64,000 bases of DNA from CAYUMU01 sp964445985 (GTDB taxonomy: Bacteria > Planctomycetota > Planctomycetia > Pirellulales > S012-138), in contig CAYUMU010000025.1 in the NCBI GenBank assembly GCA_964445985.1, positions 1-64,000 on the forward strand. The letters run 5' to 3'. A program made the position numbers and the translations under genes. The number at the start of each line of letters is the position of its first letter. Position 1 is the stretch's first letter. Under the pieces are notes generated by a model. It did no database searches. It saw only the letters and a list, made by a program, of their open reading frames with translations, and had not been told where the DNA came from. This document shows positions 44,141 through 52,928 of the stretch, piece by piece.

Positions 44141-45954
44141 GTGTTTTTCTGGTCTTGGCCCGAGTCGAGCACGGCCAGGAACGCCTTCTGCGGAATCTCC
44201 ACGTTGCCGATGGCCTTCATCCGCTTTTTGCCTTCCTTCTGCTTGGCCCAGAGCTTGCGCTTGCGGCTGATATCGCCGCCGTAGCACTTGGCGGTCACAT
44301 TCTTGCGGAGCGCGGAGATCGTTTCGCGGGCAATCACGCGCGTGCCGATGGCGGCTTGCAGGGCCACTTCGAACATGTGGCGATCGATTTCGTTCCGGAG
44401 CTTTTTGACCACGGCCCGGCCGCGGCGGTCGGCGTCGAGCCTGTGGCAGATAATACTCAGGGCATCCACCCGCTTGCCGCCGACCAGAATATCCATCCGC
44501 ACCAGGTCGGCCGGAAAATACCCCACCAGTTCGTAATCCATGGTGCCGTAACCGCGGGTGATGCTCTTCAGGCGGTCGTGCATGTCGTAAATGACTTCGG
44601 CCAGCGGCAGGTCGTAGACCAGCATGGCCCGGGTGGTCGAGAGATACTCGGTTCGCACGTATACGCCGCGGCGGTCGGTGCAAAGCTTCATCACCGGGCC
44701 AATTTCATCGGTCGGCAGCACAAAGCTCACGCGGACCACCGGCTGGCGAAATTCCTCAATTTCTCCAGCGTCGGGCACCTGCTGAGGGTTGTTGATGGTG
44801 AGCGTTGTGCCCTTGCGGGTGACCACTTCGTAGGTCACGTTGGGGGCGGTTTGCACCAGGTCGAGGTCGGCTTCGCCCTCGAGCCGCTGCTGAATGATTT
44901 CCATATGCAGCAGCCCTAGGAAACCGCAGCGGAACCCAAACCCCAGGGCGTCGCTGGTTTCGGGCGAGAACTCGAAACTGGGATCGTTGATGGAAAGCTT
45001 TTGCAGTGCGTCGCGCAGCTCTTCAAAATCTTGCCCATCGGCCGGGTACAAGCCGCAATACACCATCCGTTTGGGCGAGAGATAGCCCTCCAGGGCGTCT
45101 TTCTCGGTGGCGTCGGGCGTGGACACGGTATCGCCGATATGCACGTCGCCGATGGCCTTGATGTTGCAGATCAGGTAGCCCACCTGGCCGGCTTGCAGTT
45201 GTTCGCAGGGTTGCCGTAGCGGCGTGAACTGGCCCAATTCGAGCACTTCGTAGGAGGTGCCGACGCGGAGGAAGCGGATGCGCTGCCCTTTTTTTACGGT
45301 GCCGTTCATCACGCGCACGTAGGTGATCGCTCCGCGATATTCGTCGTAGTGCGAGTCGAACACCATCGCCTGCAGCCGGCCTTCGGGGTCGCCGGAGGGG
45401 GGCGGAACGCGTTCCACGATGGCGTCGAGCAGTTCTTGAATGCCAATCCCGGCTTTGGCGCTCACCAGCAGCGCGTCGGTGGCGTCGATGCCCAGGCTGG
45501 TGTCCATCTCTTCCAGCACTTCGGCCACGCGGGCGTGCTTGAGGTCAATTTTGTTGACCACCGGCAAAATGGCCAGATCGTGCTCCAAGGCGGCGTAGCA
45601 GTTGGCCACGGTTTGGGCTTCCACGCCTTGGAAGGCATCGACCAGCAGCAAGGCCCCTTCGCAGCAAGCCAGGCTCCGCGAAACTTCGTAATGGAAGTCC
45701 ACGTGGCCGGGAGTATCGATCAGGTTCAGCTCAAATTGCTCGCCCTTGTAGGTGTAGTGCAGCCGCACGGCCCGGGCTTTGATCGTGATACCCCGCTGGC
45801 GTTCGAGGTCCATGTCGTCGAGGGTTTGCTCGCGCATGTCGCGGGCGGCCACGGCGCCGGTGAGTTGCAAGAGCCGGTCGGCCAGGGTGCTTTTGCCGTG
45901 GTCAATATGAGCGATGATCGAGAAGTTGCGGATATGCTGGCAATCGAGCTTCAT
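44137..45954 (-). CDS. lepA: Elongation factor 4 (LepA)
   Basis: 605-residue translational GTPase that acts on ribosomes during initiation or back-translocation. G1 is IIAHIDHGKSTL, the switch ERQRGITIKAR, G3 DTPGHVDFHYEVSR and G4 VNKIDLKHA. The LepA-specific C-terminus is clear: CYGGDISRKRKLWAKQKEGK (20 residues) followed by KRMKAIGNVEIPQKAFLAVL. Length is standard. It is a single-gene unit whose stop is inside a family D hairpin. Confidence 0.96.
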   Translation of the reverse strand: MKLDCQHIRNFSIIAHIDHGKSTLADRLLQLTGAVAARDMREQTLDDMDLERQRGITIKARAVRLHYTYKGEQFELNLIDTPGHVDFHYEVSRSLACCEGALLLVDAFQGVEAQTVANCYAALEHDLAILPVVNKIDLKHARVAEVLEEMDTSLGIDATDALLVSAKAGIGIQELLDAIVERVPPPSGDPEGRLQAMVFDSHYDEYRGAITYVRVMNGTVKKGQRIRFLRVGTSYEVLELGQFTPLRQPCEQLQAGQVGYLICNIKAIGDVHIGDTVSTPDATEKDALEGYLSPKRMVYCGLYPADGQDFEELRDALQKLSINDPSFEFSPETSDALGFGFRCGFLGLLHMEIIQQRLEGEADLDLVQTAPNVTYEVVTRKGTTLTINNPQQVPDAGEIEEFRQPVVRVSFVLPTDEIGPVMKLCTDRRGVYVRTEYLSTTRAMLVYDLPLAEVIYDMHDRLKSITRGYGTMDYELVGYFPADLVRMDILVGGKRVDALSIICHRLDADRRGRAVVKKLRNEIDRHMFEVALQAAIGTRVIARETISALRKNVTAKCYGGDISRKRKLWAKQKEGKKRMKAIGNVEIPQKAFLAVLDSGQDQKNT

Positions 45955-46446
45955 TTACGGGTACGCGGACAAGGCCGCGAGAAGTTGAGCCTTTGCCGGC
46001 CCACCCCCGCGTGCAAGGTTGGAGGGGGGGCAAAGTAGGGAGGGTTGGCGAAGCGGATCGGGGGGCGAGGTTAGCCGGCTACATCAACATGGGATCATGC
46101 TCTACGATTCATCCAATGTAGAAATTCAGGGCCGCCTGGGGAGGAGGGCTGGGCCGGTTGTTCCCGTTTTTTGGAAGGGTGTCGCCCCGGCCAGCGGGCA
46201 AGGCGTCGGCCAGCCAAACAGGGCGTTACTTAGCGGCAGTGCCCCCTATTCTTGAGCATAAACCTTTCCGTTCGCGGCGTATACGTGGAAAAATAGGGTT
46301 CGGCTACCGACCCAGGCTCGCCTGGCCGCCTGGCTCAGCTAGGGTTAAAGACAGCCGTCTTGTGCGCGAGCTGCTTCCCAGCTGGGCGTAACGCTCGTCC
46401 CCCAACCCCTTTCGACCGATCCCCCCTCGGCAATAAGGAAGTTTCC
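45955..46446. other. Divergent intergenic region, little recognised
   Basis: 490 bases between lepA and the DUF4476 gene. The only structure seen is CCCTATT (46244-46250) with AATAGGG (46292-46298), too short to interpret. A good Shine-Dalgarno, AAGGAAG, ends it. Confidence 0.4.
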
Positions 46447-47136
46447 ATGCCATCCCCAGCCCCACCAACCCGGCATTTCGGGCGTCTCAACCTGTTTTTG
46501 GCCGATAGGGCTCGCGCGCTGCAACCCTGCGGTGGACGGGCATCCATTGGATTGGCCTTGCTGCTGCTGGCCCCGTTGCTGTGCGGCAGCCTGCTAGCAC
46601 AAGAGCCTCGCGGGCGGCAGCCAGCGCGGCCAGGCACGCGGCCGGTTCCCGACGTCCGCGCCATCCAGCAGGCCGAGCTGGCGGCGCAGCGGGTGCAGCT
46701 CGACCTGCGCGAAGCCCTAACGTTGGCCCGGCGGGTGGGCGATGCCGATCTTCGCGAGCGGCTGGAACTGCTGCTGAACCGCGCTGAGTTGGAGGCGGGC
46801 CAAATTGCCCGAGGGCTGGCGGGCGCGCAGCGGCTGGAGCCCGAGCCGGTGGACGACAAAGCCTTCCAAAACCTGATGCAGGCACTCAAGCGCGAAGCCT
46901 TTGATAAAGACCGGGCCACGTTCGTGAGAACCTTTGCCGCCAAGCAGCGGCTCAGCAGCAAGCAGGCGGCGTCGCTGCTCAAGACCTTCAGCTTTGATAA
47001 AGACCGCGTGGAGGCGGCGATTATCATCTACCCGGCGATCGTCGATCCAGAAAACTTCTTCGAAGTGCTGGCCCTGTTCCCCTTCGATTCGGACAAGAAG
47101 AAAATCACGGCGGCCTTGCAGCTCGATCCGAGGTAG
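46447..47136 (+). CDS. Exported DUF4476-domain protein
   Basis: 229-residue secreted protein. An N-terminal signal region has its hydrophobic core at about 33-52, rather far in, so a later start is possible. A helical middle (DVRAIQQAELAAQRVQLDLREAL) follows, then a C-terminal DUF4476 domain of ~90 residues. The domain shows the repeated FDKDR/FDSDK pattern: KREAFDKDRATFV, LKTFSFDKDRVEA and ALFPFDSDKKKI. The domain's role is unknown; the regular helices probably bind a partner. AAGGAAG precedes the ATG at 46447. It converges on bioA with five bases between the stops. Confidence 0.75.
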   Translation: MPSPAPPTRHFGRLNLFLADRARALQPCGGRASIGLALLLLAPLLCGSLLAQEPRGRQPARPGTRPVPDVRAIQQAELAAQRVQLDLREALTLARRVGDADLRERLELLLNRAELEAGQIARGLAGAQRLEPEPVDDKAFQNLMQALKREAFDKDRATFVRTFAAKQRLSSKQAASLLKTFSFDKDRVEAAIIIYPAIVDPENFFEVLALFPFDSDKKKITAALQLDPR

Positions 47137-47141
47137 GCGGG

Positions 47142-48533
47142 CTACCTTGCCGCGGTGGCCAACGAGGGAAACTCCTGGCGGATGCCGTATTCCACGGCGT
47201 CCATGATCTGGTCGATTTCGGCCAGGCTGACCGAGAGGGGCGGCATAATTACCAGCACATTGCCCAGCGGCCGCAGCAGCACGCCCTGGCCGCGGGCGTG
47301 TTTGCAGACGTTCGCGCCCCGCTTTTCTTCCCACGGAAACGGGGTTTTGGTGCCGGCGTCTTGAACCAGCTCGACGGCGCCCATTAGGCCGCGCTGACGC
47401 ACGTCGCCCACAGGGGTCAGGTGGGAGAGCTGGGCCAACCGTTCGGCCAGCCGGGCTGCTTTGGCGGGGAGCTTGTCCAACGTGCGCTCTTCTGTAAAGA
47501 CTTCGAGCGATGCCAACGCTACCGCGGCGCCGAGCGGATTGCCGGCGTAGGTGTGGCCATGAAAGAAGCTCTTCGACGCGGCGTGCGGCCCTAGGAAGGC
47601 GTTCCAGATTTCGGTGGTGGTAAGGGTGGCCGCCAGCGGCATGTAGCCGCCGGTGATGCCTTTGGCCAGGCAGAGGAAGTCGGGCGAAACCTGCTCCTGC
47701 TCGCAGGCAAACAGCGTTCCCGTGCGACCAAAGCCGACGGCCACCTCGTCGGCAATCAACAGCACGTGGTAGCGGGTGCACAGCTCGCGCACGCCGCGGA
47801 GATAGCCGGACGGCTGCATCACCATGCCAGCGGCGCCTTGCACGATGGGCTCCATGACCAGCGCGGCCAGGGTTTGGTGGTGCTCGGCCAGCAGGGCTTC
47901 GAGCTGGCCCAGGTAGTGGCGGCAACTGGTTTCGGGGCGGACGCCTGGCGGCAGGCGGTAGGTATCGGGCGAGGGGATTCGCAGCACGTCGAACAGCAGC
48001 GGTTCAAACATGGCGTGGAACCGCGCCACGCCCCCCACGCTCACGCTGCCCAGCGTGTCGCCATGGTAGGCCGAAGCCAGGGCCGCGTAACGCTGTTTCT
48101 CCGGACGAGGATCGGGCCGCTGCCGCCAGTACTGCAGGGCCAGCTTGAGGGCGACTTCCACCGCCGTGGAACCATCGTCGGAAAAGTAAACGCGATTCAA
48201 CCCTGGTGGAGAGACGTCGGCAAGTCGTTTGGCGAGCCGCACCGTGGTGCTGTTTGAAGCTCCCAGCAGCGTGGTGTGGGCCACGCGGTCCAACTGCTCG
48301 CGGAGGGCCGCATCGAGCCGCGGGTGGCGATGGCCATGCACGTTGCACCACAAGCTGCTGACGCCATCGAGGTAGGCGTTGCCGTCGAGATCGTAGAGCG
48401 TGCAGCCCTCGGCGCGCTCGATCATGAGCGGCTCGTACTCGGCCATTTGGGTGAACGGGTGCCAAAGGATCTCGCGATCCCAGCGCTGCAGGTCGTCTGT
48501 GGATGGCACGGCAATGGTCTCAGGGTGCGGCAC
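47142..48533 (-). CDS. bioA: Adenosylmethionine-8-amino-7-oxononanoate aminotransferase
   Basis: 463-residue PLP-dependent class III aminotransferase that makes 7,8-diaminopelargonate, the penultimate dethiobiotin precursor. WHPFTQMAEYEP and SSLWCNVHGHRHP near the N-terminus are BioA hallmarks. LIADEVAVGFGRTG is the cofactor-binding Asp segment, and the Schiff-base Lys lies in DFLCLAKGITGGYMPLAATL (20 residues). The start is a GTG at 48533, supported by GGGAGGA ten bases upstream. Other biotin genes (bioB, bioD, bioF) are not in the window, so the pathway is dispersed. Confidence 0.93.
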   Translation of the reverse strand: MPHPETIAVPSTDDLQRWDREILWHPFTQMAEYEPLMIERAEGCTLYDLDGNAYLDGVSSLWCNVHGHRHPRLDAALREQLDRVAHTTLLGASNSTTVRLAKRLADVSPPGLNRVYFSDDGSTAVEVALKLALQYWRQRPDPRPEKQRYAALASAYHGDTLGSVSVGGVARFHAMFEPLLFDVLRIPSPDTYRLPPGVRPETSCRHYLGQLEALLAEHHQTLAALVMEPIVQGAAGMVMQPSGYLRGVRELCTRYHVLLIADEVAVGFGRTGTLFACEQEQVSPDFLCLAKGITGGYMPLAATLTTTEIWNAFLGPHAASKSFFHGHTYAGNPLGAAVALASLEVFTEERTLDKLPAKAARLAERLAQLSHLTPVGDVRQRGLMGAVELVQDAGTKTPFPWEEKRGANVCKHARGQGVLLRPLGNVLVIMPPLSVSLAEIDQIMDAVEYGIRQEFPSLATAAR

Positions 48534-48543
48534 GATTGGGGGG

Positions 48544-48550
48544 TCCTCCC
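48544..48550 (-). promoter_or_regulatory. Ribosome binding site for the bioA GTG start
   Basis: GGGAGGA on the minus strand, ten bases before GTG at 48533. It decides the non-ATG start of bioA. Confidence 0.65.
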
Positions 48551-48735
48551 ACAGGGCAGTGAATCGAGTGGTTCGCAGCCGATCCTAGAGAATCCGTGCC
48601 CAGTTTGACAACCCGCGGTTGCCAGCAGTGGCGTGCTTCGCATAGGCGAAACAGCCTGTGATGGCTGGAGAGCCGGCCTGACGAAAGTTTTTGGGGTGGC
48701 GTTGATGCAGGCCAGGGCTCGCCGAGCCCGGCCTC

Positions 48736-48773
48736 ATCGGCGGGCAGTTGCAGCGAAACCGCGCCATCATTCG
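48736..48773 (+). repeat. Dispersed repeat family E, single arm
   Basis: ATCGGCGGGCAGTTGCAGCG followed by AAACCGCGCCATCATTCG, a close match to 10444-10481 without an inverted partner nearby. Confidence 0.65.
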
Positions 48774-48963
48774 CTCAACAGCGTGGCAGCGAAACGTGTT
48801 GGGCCGCGTCAACGCCGCGTCAACGTCGTGTCATCAAATTCTCAGACTCCAAAGTCGACCTCGTACTGTAGGCACACAAGCCACTCAGTTCGGCTACCCG
48901 ACACTTTGTGAAGCTTCCAACCCAACTGCGAATCGTCGTTCCGAGTTGGTTGCCCGGATTCGT

Positions 48964-49030
48964 CTGGGGACAAGTTGTGGGCTGCGATCATGGGAGATGG
49001 CTAGCTGTTTTGGCCACAACTTGACCCCAG
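48964..49030. repeat. CTGGGG palindrome, family B copy 6
   Basis: CTGGGGACAAGTTGTGG (48964-48980) pairs with CCACAACTTGACCCCAG (49014-49030), one mismatch. It lies downstream of the phosphodiesterase stop and is nearly identical, loop included, to copy 5 at 21541. Confidence 0.8.
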
Positions 49031-49053
49031 CCACACCATAGCAGACCTTTATA

Positions 49054-49593
49054 CTACCGGTATTTCCCCGACCGGTTGATTCTCCTCGGCGGCATCGGCG
49101 GCATCTCCGGTAGGCGGATGATTTCTGCCGACAGAGGGCTGGTTTCCACGATGGCCACCGAGGGTTCGCGGTACGTCCAGCCGCTGGTTTCGCCGGGGTT
49201 CACGAACAATCGGCCGGCTTCGTCCGTCTGCACCAGAGGGCGGTGGGTGTGGGCGAAGACCACCAGGTTGGCGCCCTCGTAGTCGCCCTTGAGCAGTTCA
49301 AACTGGTGCGTGACCAGCACCCGCGTGCCGTCGGCCGTGCAAAAGCAGAACGGCGGTTCGCCGAGGGTTCCTAAGATGCGAAAGCCTGATTGCAGGCCAA
49401 GCTTGTTGCCTTCGTTGTCGCCAAAACAGGCCACCATGCGGCAGTTGAGATCGCGGAGCGGCGGCAGCACCATGGTGGAGACAAAGTCGCCCGCGAAGAT
49501 CACCAGCTCGCACTGCCGGCGATTGAATTCGGCGACCGCGTGCCGGAGGTTGTCCACGTGGTCGTGGCAATCGGCGAAGACACCTATCCGCAT
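49054..49593 (-). CDS. YfcE/MJ0936-type phosphodiesterase
   Basis: 179-residue calcineurin-like phosphodiesterase of the small cytoplasmic type. MRIGVFADCHDHVDNL gives the D-x-H metal site, VIFAGDFVS the GD, CFGDNEGN the GDN, LVTHQFE and VVFAHTHRP the histidines. Length fits. It probably hydrolyses phosphodiesters, perhaps cyclic nucleotides, but the substrate is not determined. The ATG at 49593 is chosen over a TTG 14 codons upstream because homologs begin at the first strand. It lies 229 bases downstream of htrA on the same strand. Confidence 0.85.
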   Translation of the reverse strand: MRIGVFADCHDHVDNLRHAVAEFNRRQCELVIFAGDFVSTMVLPPLRDLNCRMVACFGDNEGNKLGLQSGFRILGTLGEPPFCFCTADGTRVLVTHQFELLKGDYEGANLVVFAHTHRPLVQTDEAGRLFVNPGETSGWTYREPSVAIVETSPLSAEIIRLPEMPPMPPRRINRSGKYR

Positions 49594-49822
49594 GGCAAAA
49601 CGCTCATGGGCAAGACTCGAGGCCGCCAAAGGCAACGGGGAAGGGTTACCAACTGACGCCTGAATCTAGTGACCTGCGCCCGTGACTGACAAGGGGGCAA
49701 GCGCGGGGTCGCATGCTGGGTTCTGCCGAATCTTGGCCAACCTTCGCTGCTGCCACGCCCTTCGCTGGGGCTCATGGCGTGCCACACGACACGCGCCTGG
49801 CCATCTGCCCGCAAAGCCTGGC

Positions 49823-51166
49823 TTACCGTTGCGTGGCCGAAACTGGCAGGTGGCCGTACAGCGTCTCGTTCCCTCGCAGCAAGTAGAACTTGATGGGGGC
49901 AAAGGTGTGGAAGTCGGCCCGATTGAGAATGTAGGTCACGTTGTCGAGGTTGATCGTTTCCCACACGTGCATGCCCAGGAGCACGTCGCCGCGGCGGATT
50001 CCCTGCTGGGCGGCAGGGCTGCCGGCGCGGACTTCTTGCACTCGCAATCCACCCCGATAGCGGGTGCGGAAGTTGCGAAACTCGCTGGCATCGATACTCG
50101 CCAACCGCAGGCCCAGCGACTGCCACGAGATATCGTCGGCCAAGGGGACCGGCCGGGCGGCTTCGCGCAGGGCCAGCCGCACGTGGTCGGTGCTGCCATC
50201 GCGGCGAGCCACGGTCAGCGTGAGCTCATCGCCCGGTTTGCGTTCCAACAACATGCAGCCAAAATCGAGTGCCCGATCGAGGCGGTTGCCGTTGATATCG
50301 AGGATGCGGTCGCCGGTTTGAATTCGCTCGGCAAGGGGGCTGTTTTCAGCCACGTTTTGCACGATGACGCCCACGGCGTTCTCTTGATCGGTTACTTTGA
50401 GACCATGGTAAACCACACGGTTGGCGTGCTCATCGACCAGTTGGGCCGAAACCGCCATGGCTTTATCGGCGGGAATGGCGAACCCAATGCCTTGGGCTCC
50501 GGCGCGCACGGCCACGGTCACGCCAATCATGTCGCCATCGATATTGAGCAGCGGGCCGCCCGAGTTGCCGGGGTTGATGCTGGCATCGGTCTGAATCAGG
50601 TCTTTATAAACCTGGGTATCGGTGATTTGCACGTCGCGGTGCAGAGCGCTGATCACGCCGCGGGTCACCGTTTGTTCGTAGCCGTAAGGGTTGCCCATGG
50701 CGATGACCGGTTCGCCCAGCATCAAATCGCGCGAGGTCCCCACCTTGATGGTGGTAAGCGGCGATCCGGCGGCGATCTTGATCACGGCCAGGTCATCGTC
50801 GGTATTTTCGGCAATGCGAACGGCGGTGAGCACCCGGCCGGAGTGCAGCGTGACTTGGATCTTCTCGACGCCTTCGACCACGTGGGCATTGGTGAGAATA
50901 TAGCCACGCGGGTCGATCACAATGCCGGTGCCCATGCCGTTCACGCGGCGCGCGGTTTCCAGGCCGTCGTAGCCGGCAGACTGCAGCACGGTTTTTTCGC
51001 CGCGGATATACACCACGGAAGGCGCACACTGTTCGACCGCTTTCACGATCGCGGTTCGGCGCATTTCCGAAGCCGCGGCGGTTGCCGTGGCCAAATGCAG
51101 GCAAGACGCAAAGCCGCATACGGCTAAAACGCAACAGGGCAGTGGAAATCGCAATTTGCTAAGCAT
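49823..51166 (-). CDS. HtrA/DegP-like periplasmic serine protease with two PDZ domains
   Basis: 447-residue trypsin-like protease of the HtrA family, involved in quality control of envelope proteins. A signal peptide (cleaved near residue 32) precedes the protease domain with catalytic His95 (LTNAHVVEG), Asp125 (DDDLAVIKI) and Ser202 (INPGNSGGPLLN). Two PDZ domains follow, at about 265-340 and 355-430 (PLAERIQTGDRILDINGNRL; PAAQQGIRRGDVLLGMHV). The start codon at 51166 has no Shine-Dalgarno. Instead CCCTCC just before it belongs to a 13-bp inverted repeat, suggesting translational control. Confidence 0.9.
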   Translation of the reverse strand: MLSKLRFPLPCCVLAVCGFASCLHLATATAAASEMRRTAIVKAVEQCAPSVVYIRGEKTVLQSAGYDGLETARRVNGMGTGIVIDPRGYILTNAHVVEGVEKIQVTLHSGRVLTAVRIAENTDDDLAVIKIAAGSPLTTIKVGTSRDLMLGEPVIAMGNPYGYEQTVTRGVISALHRDVQITDTQVYKDLIQTDASINPGNSGGPLLNIDGDMIGVTVAVRAGAQGIGFAIPADKAMAVSAQLVDEHANRVVYHGLKVTDQENAVGVIVQNVAENSPLAERIQTGDRILDINGNRLDRALDFGCMLLERKPGDELTLTVARRDGSTDHVRLALREAARPVPLADDISWQSLGLRLASIDASEFRNFRTRYRGGLRVQEVRAGSPAAQQGIRRGDVLLGMHVWETINLDNVTYILNRADFHTFAPIKFYLLRGNETLYGHLPVSATQR

Positions 51167-51266
51167 GGAGGGCCGATGGGTGAGGCTCGGAAGGTTTCCC
51201 CAAGGTTGCTAGCACTCCGCGGGTTGGGCGCTAGAGCAAGCTCACGAGCAAATCATCGGCCCTCCA
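51166..51266 (-). promoter_or_regulatory. Structured htrA leader with 13-bp inverted repeat
   Basis: TGGAGGGCCGATG (plus-strand 51166-51178) is perfectly complementary to CATCGGCCCTCCA (51254-51266). In the minus-strand mRNA the first arm contains GGAGG and the second arm lies against the htrA ATG, so the stem would cover the translation start. Between them TTGCTAGC (51207-51214) and GCTAGAGCAA (51230-51239) can form an inner stem. The upstream arm also reads GGAGGGCCG-ATG followed by three sense codons and TGA, a possible four-codon leader ORF. Confidence 0.55.
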
Positions 51267-51472
51267 CCGCTAGCTCATGAGAGTCGAGCTATCGACCTGC
51301 AAAGCCCGCCTAGCTTGTCAGGCATTAGCGAATGCGTATCGGCGAGGTAAAGTTTGACGATTCTTTAAGCCGGGGCGAACGCGGGAGGAGGGGCTGGTAG
51401 CTGGGGTGCCCTGCGCATGCGCGAGCGGTCTGCTGTTTTCTCGCGCGCTTCGGTTAAAAACTTGAGGCGTCG
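51267..51472. other. Remainder of the htrA upstream gap
   Basis: About 200 bases between the structured htrA leader and the cupin stop. The htrA promoter should be here. I see nothing I can defend. Confidence 0.35.
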
Positions 51473-52723
51473 CTACTTCTGCTTGTAATCGCCCACCGAG
51501 GGGAGCTTGGCGTGGACGTCGGGGCCAAAGTATCGCAGGCTGACCAGCGGCTCCGAGCCCGTGTTTTCCACCACCACGCCCGCGGTGGCCGCCGCGTGCG
51601 AAATAAAGACTTCGTCTTCGGTTTCCTGGCCGAAGTAGATCATGGCGGGCGTTTGCAGTTTGAGCTTGCCAATCCGGCCGCTCCCCTGCACCGTGATCCA
51701 ACCGCTGGCGCCCGGGTCTTTGATGGTGCACTTAGCGCCGGGTTCCAGCGTCAATTCTTTAGCGCTAAAGAGTTGCGCGCCATCGACCTTGCCGTACACA
51801 ATCCAGCGATCGGCGCAGCCCGGAGACTTGGCCGCTTCGTCCACGATCGGCTCCAGGTAGTTGTGATCCATGAAATTGGGATCGACATTCTTTTCCCAAT
51901 CAAGCTGGCCGATGATGAAGTCGAGATCCTGGTGCTTGTTCTCGGGCATGTCCTTCACCAGCAGCGACCACGGCACGTAGCGGCCTTCCACGATGTTTTG
52001 GAACATGCCGAACACGTCGCTCCCCCACTGGGGTTCGTACGTGCAAAGCGAGCCCGGGGCGTGGAGCACGCCGGGGGGAATAAGCCAGCCGCTGCCGCGC
52101 TTGAGCTTGTAGGCCTTGGAAAGGTGCAGAATGCCGTTGTCGCCCTTATCCCAGTTGGCCAGGCATTGGCGAACCTGGTCTTTGGTGGTGCCGGGCTCCA
52201 GGCCCATGAAAGTGTAGGGGAAGTTGTTGTCGCAGTTGTTGTATTGCGGCGGGAAGTAATAGCTCTCGGGCTTGCCTTCCTGGCCGGTCAGCTTGGCGTC
52301 GGCAAAGCCCTGGTGCATGTGATGGGGGATGGGACCCATGTTGTCGAAGAATTTGGAGTACACCGGCCAGCGGTTGTACTTGCCATACATGGTGTCGCCG
52401 ATGAGTCGCTTGCCGGCTTCGGCCACGGCGTCGCGGAGCAGGAATTGCTGGCCTTCAAAACTGCAAAAGCTGAGGCCTTCGTGCCACACGCGGCCTTCGT
52501 TGGCGGCTTCGGTGGTGCTGGCAAACCAGCGTTCGTCGATCCCGCCGCGATTGGCCCCGTAGGCGTAATAATCGCCCGGCGCCAGCTTGATTCGCTTGCC
52601 GGGGTGCAAAAAGCTGCGCGGCACCCAGGTCGGCGTGAGCCGGAGCAGGCCTTCGCCCGCATCGAGGGCAGATTGGAGCACCTTGGCCACGTTATCGGCC
52701 TTCAGCACGTGCGAATCAGTCAT
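51473..52723 (-). CDS. Cupin protein, mannose-6-phosphate isomerase-like
   Basis: 416-residue protein with two beta-barrel-like parts. FDNMGPIPHHMHQGFAD and LIPPGVLHAPGSLCTYEPQ (HxH-type and distal His) form a first cupin metal site; LTLEPGAKCTIKDPGASG and FISHAAATAGVVVENTG form a second barrel. The overall plan resembles type I phosphomannose isomerases and related sugar-binding cupins, but the fit is not close enough to name a reaction. The ATG at 52723 starts MTDSHVLKADNVAKVLQSAL (20 residues); the frame extends upstream without a site. No sugar genes are adjacent. Confidence 0.62.
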   Translation of the reverse strand: MTDSHVLKADNVAKVLQSALDAGEGLLRLTPTWVPRSFLHPGKRIKLAPGDYYAYGANRGGIDERWFASTTEAANEGRVWHEGLSFCSFEGQQFLLRDAVAEAGKRLIGDTMYGKYNRWPVYSKFFDNMGPIPHHMHQGFADAKLTGQEGKPESYYFPPQYNNCDNNFPYTFMGLEPGTTKDQVRQCLANWDKGDNGILHLSKAYKLKRGSGWLIPPGVLHAPGSLCTYEPQWGSDVFGMFQNIVEGRYVPWSLLVKDMPENKHQDLDFIIGQLDWEKNVDPNFMDHNYLEPIVDEAAKSPGCADRWIVYGKVDGAQLFSAKELTLEPGAKCTIKDPGASGWITVQGSGRIGKLKLQTPAMIYFGQETEDEVFISHAAATAGVVVENTGSEPLVSLRYFGPDVHAKLPSVGDYKQK

Positions 52724-52928
52724 GGCGGCGACACACTCCCAAAAAGCGTTGGCACAAGCAGGCAGGGGGCACGCCCGGCAGACGAACATCGGCAGCCGGA
52801 ATTCCCCAGGCTCGGCCCCGCATTATCGAAGAAACGCGGGGATTCGCAAGCGGGCGAGCGCCACGCGGGAGAGTAGCCGAGTACCCCGCGAGGGAGCGAC
52901 GCCCCCAATGGTCGAATCCCGGCAATCT

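Larger units (their letters stand above)
48534..49053. other. Intergenic region with repeats E4 and B6
   Basis: 520 bases without a gene between bioA and the phosphodiesterase. It contains a family E arm (48736-48773), two short CGCGTCAACG direct repeats near 48806-48825 and family B copy 6 (48964-49030). Confidence 0.55.
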
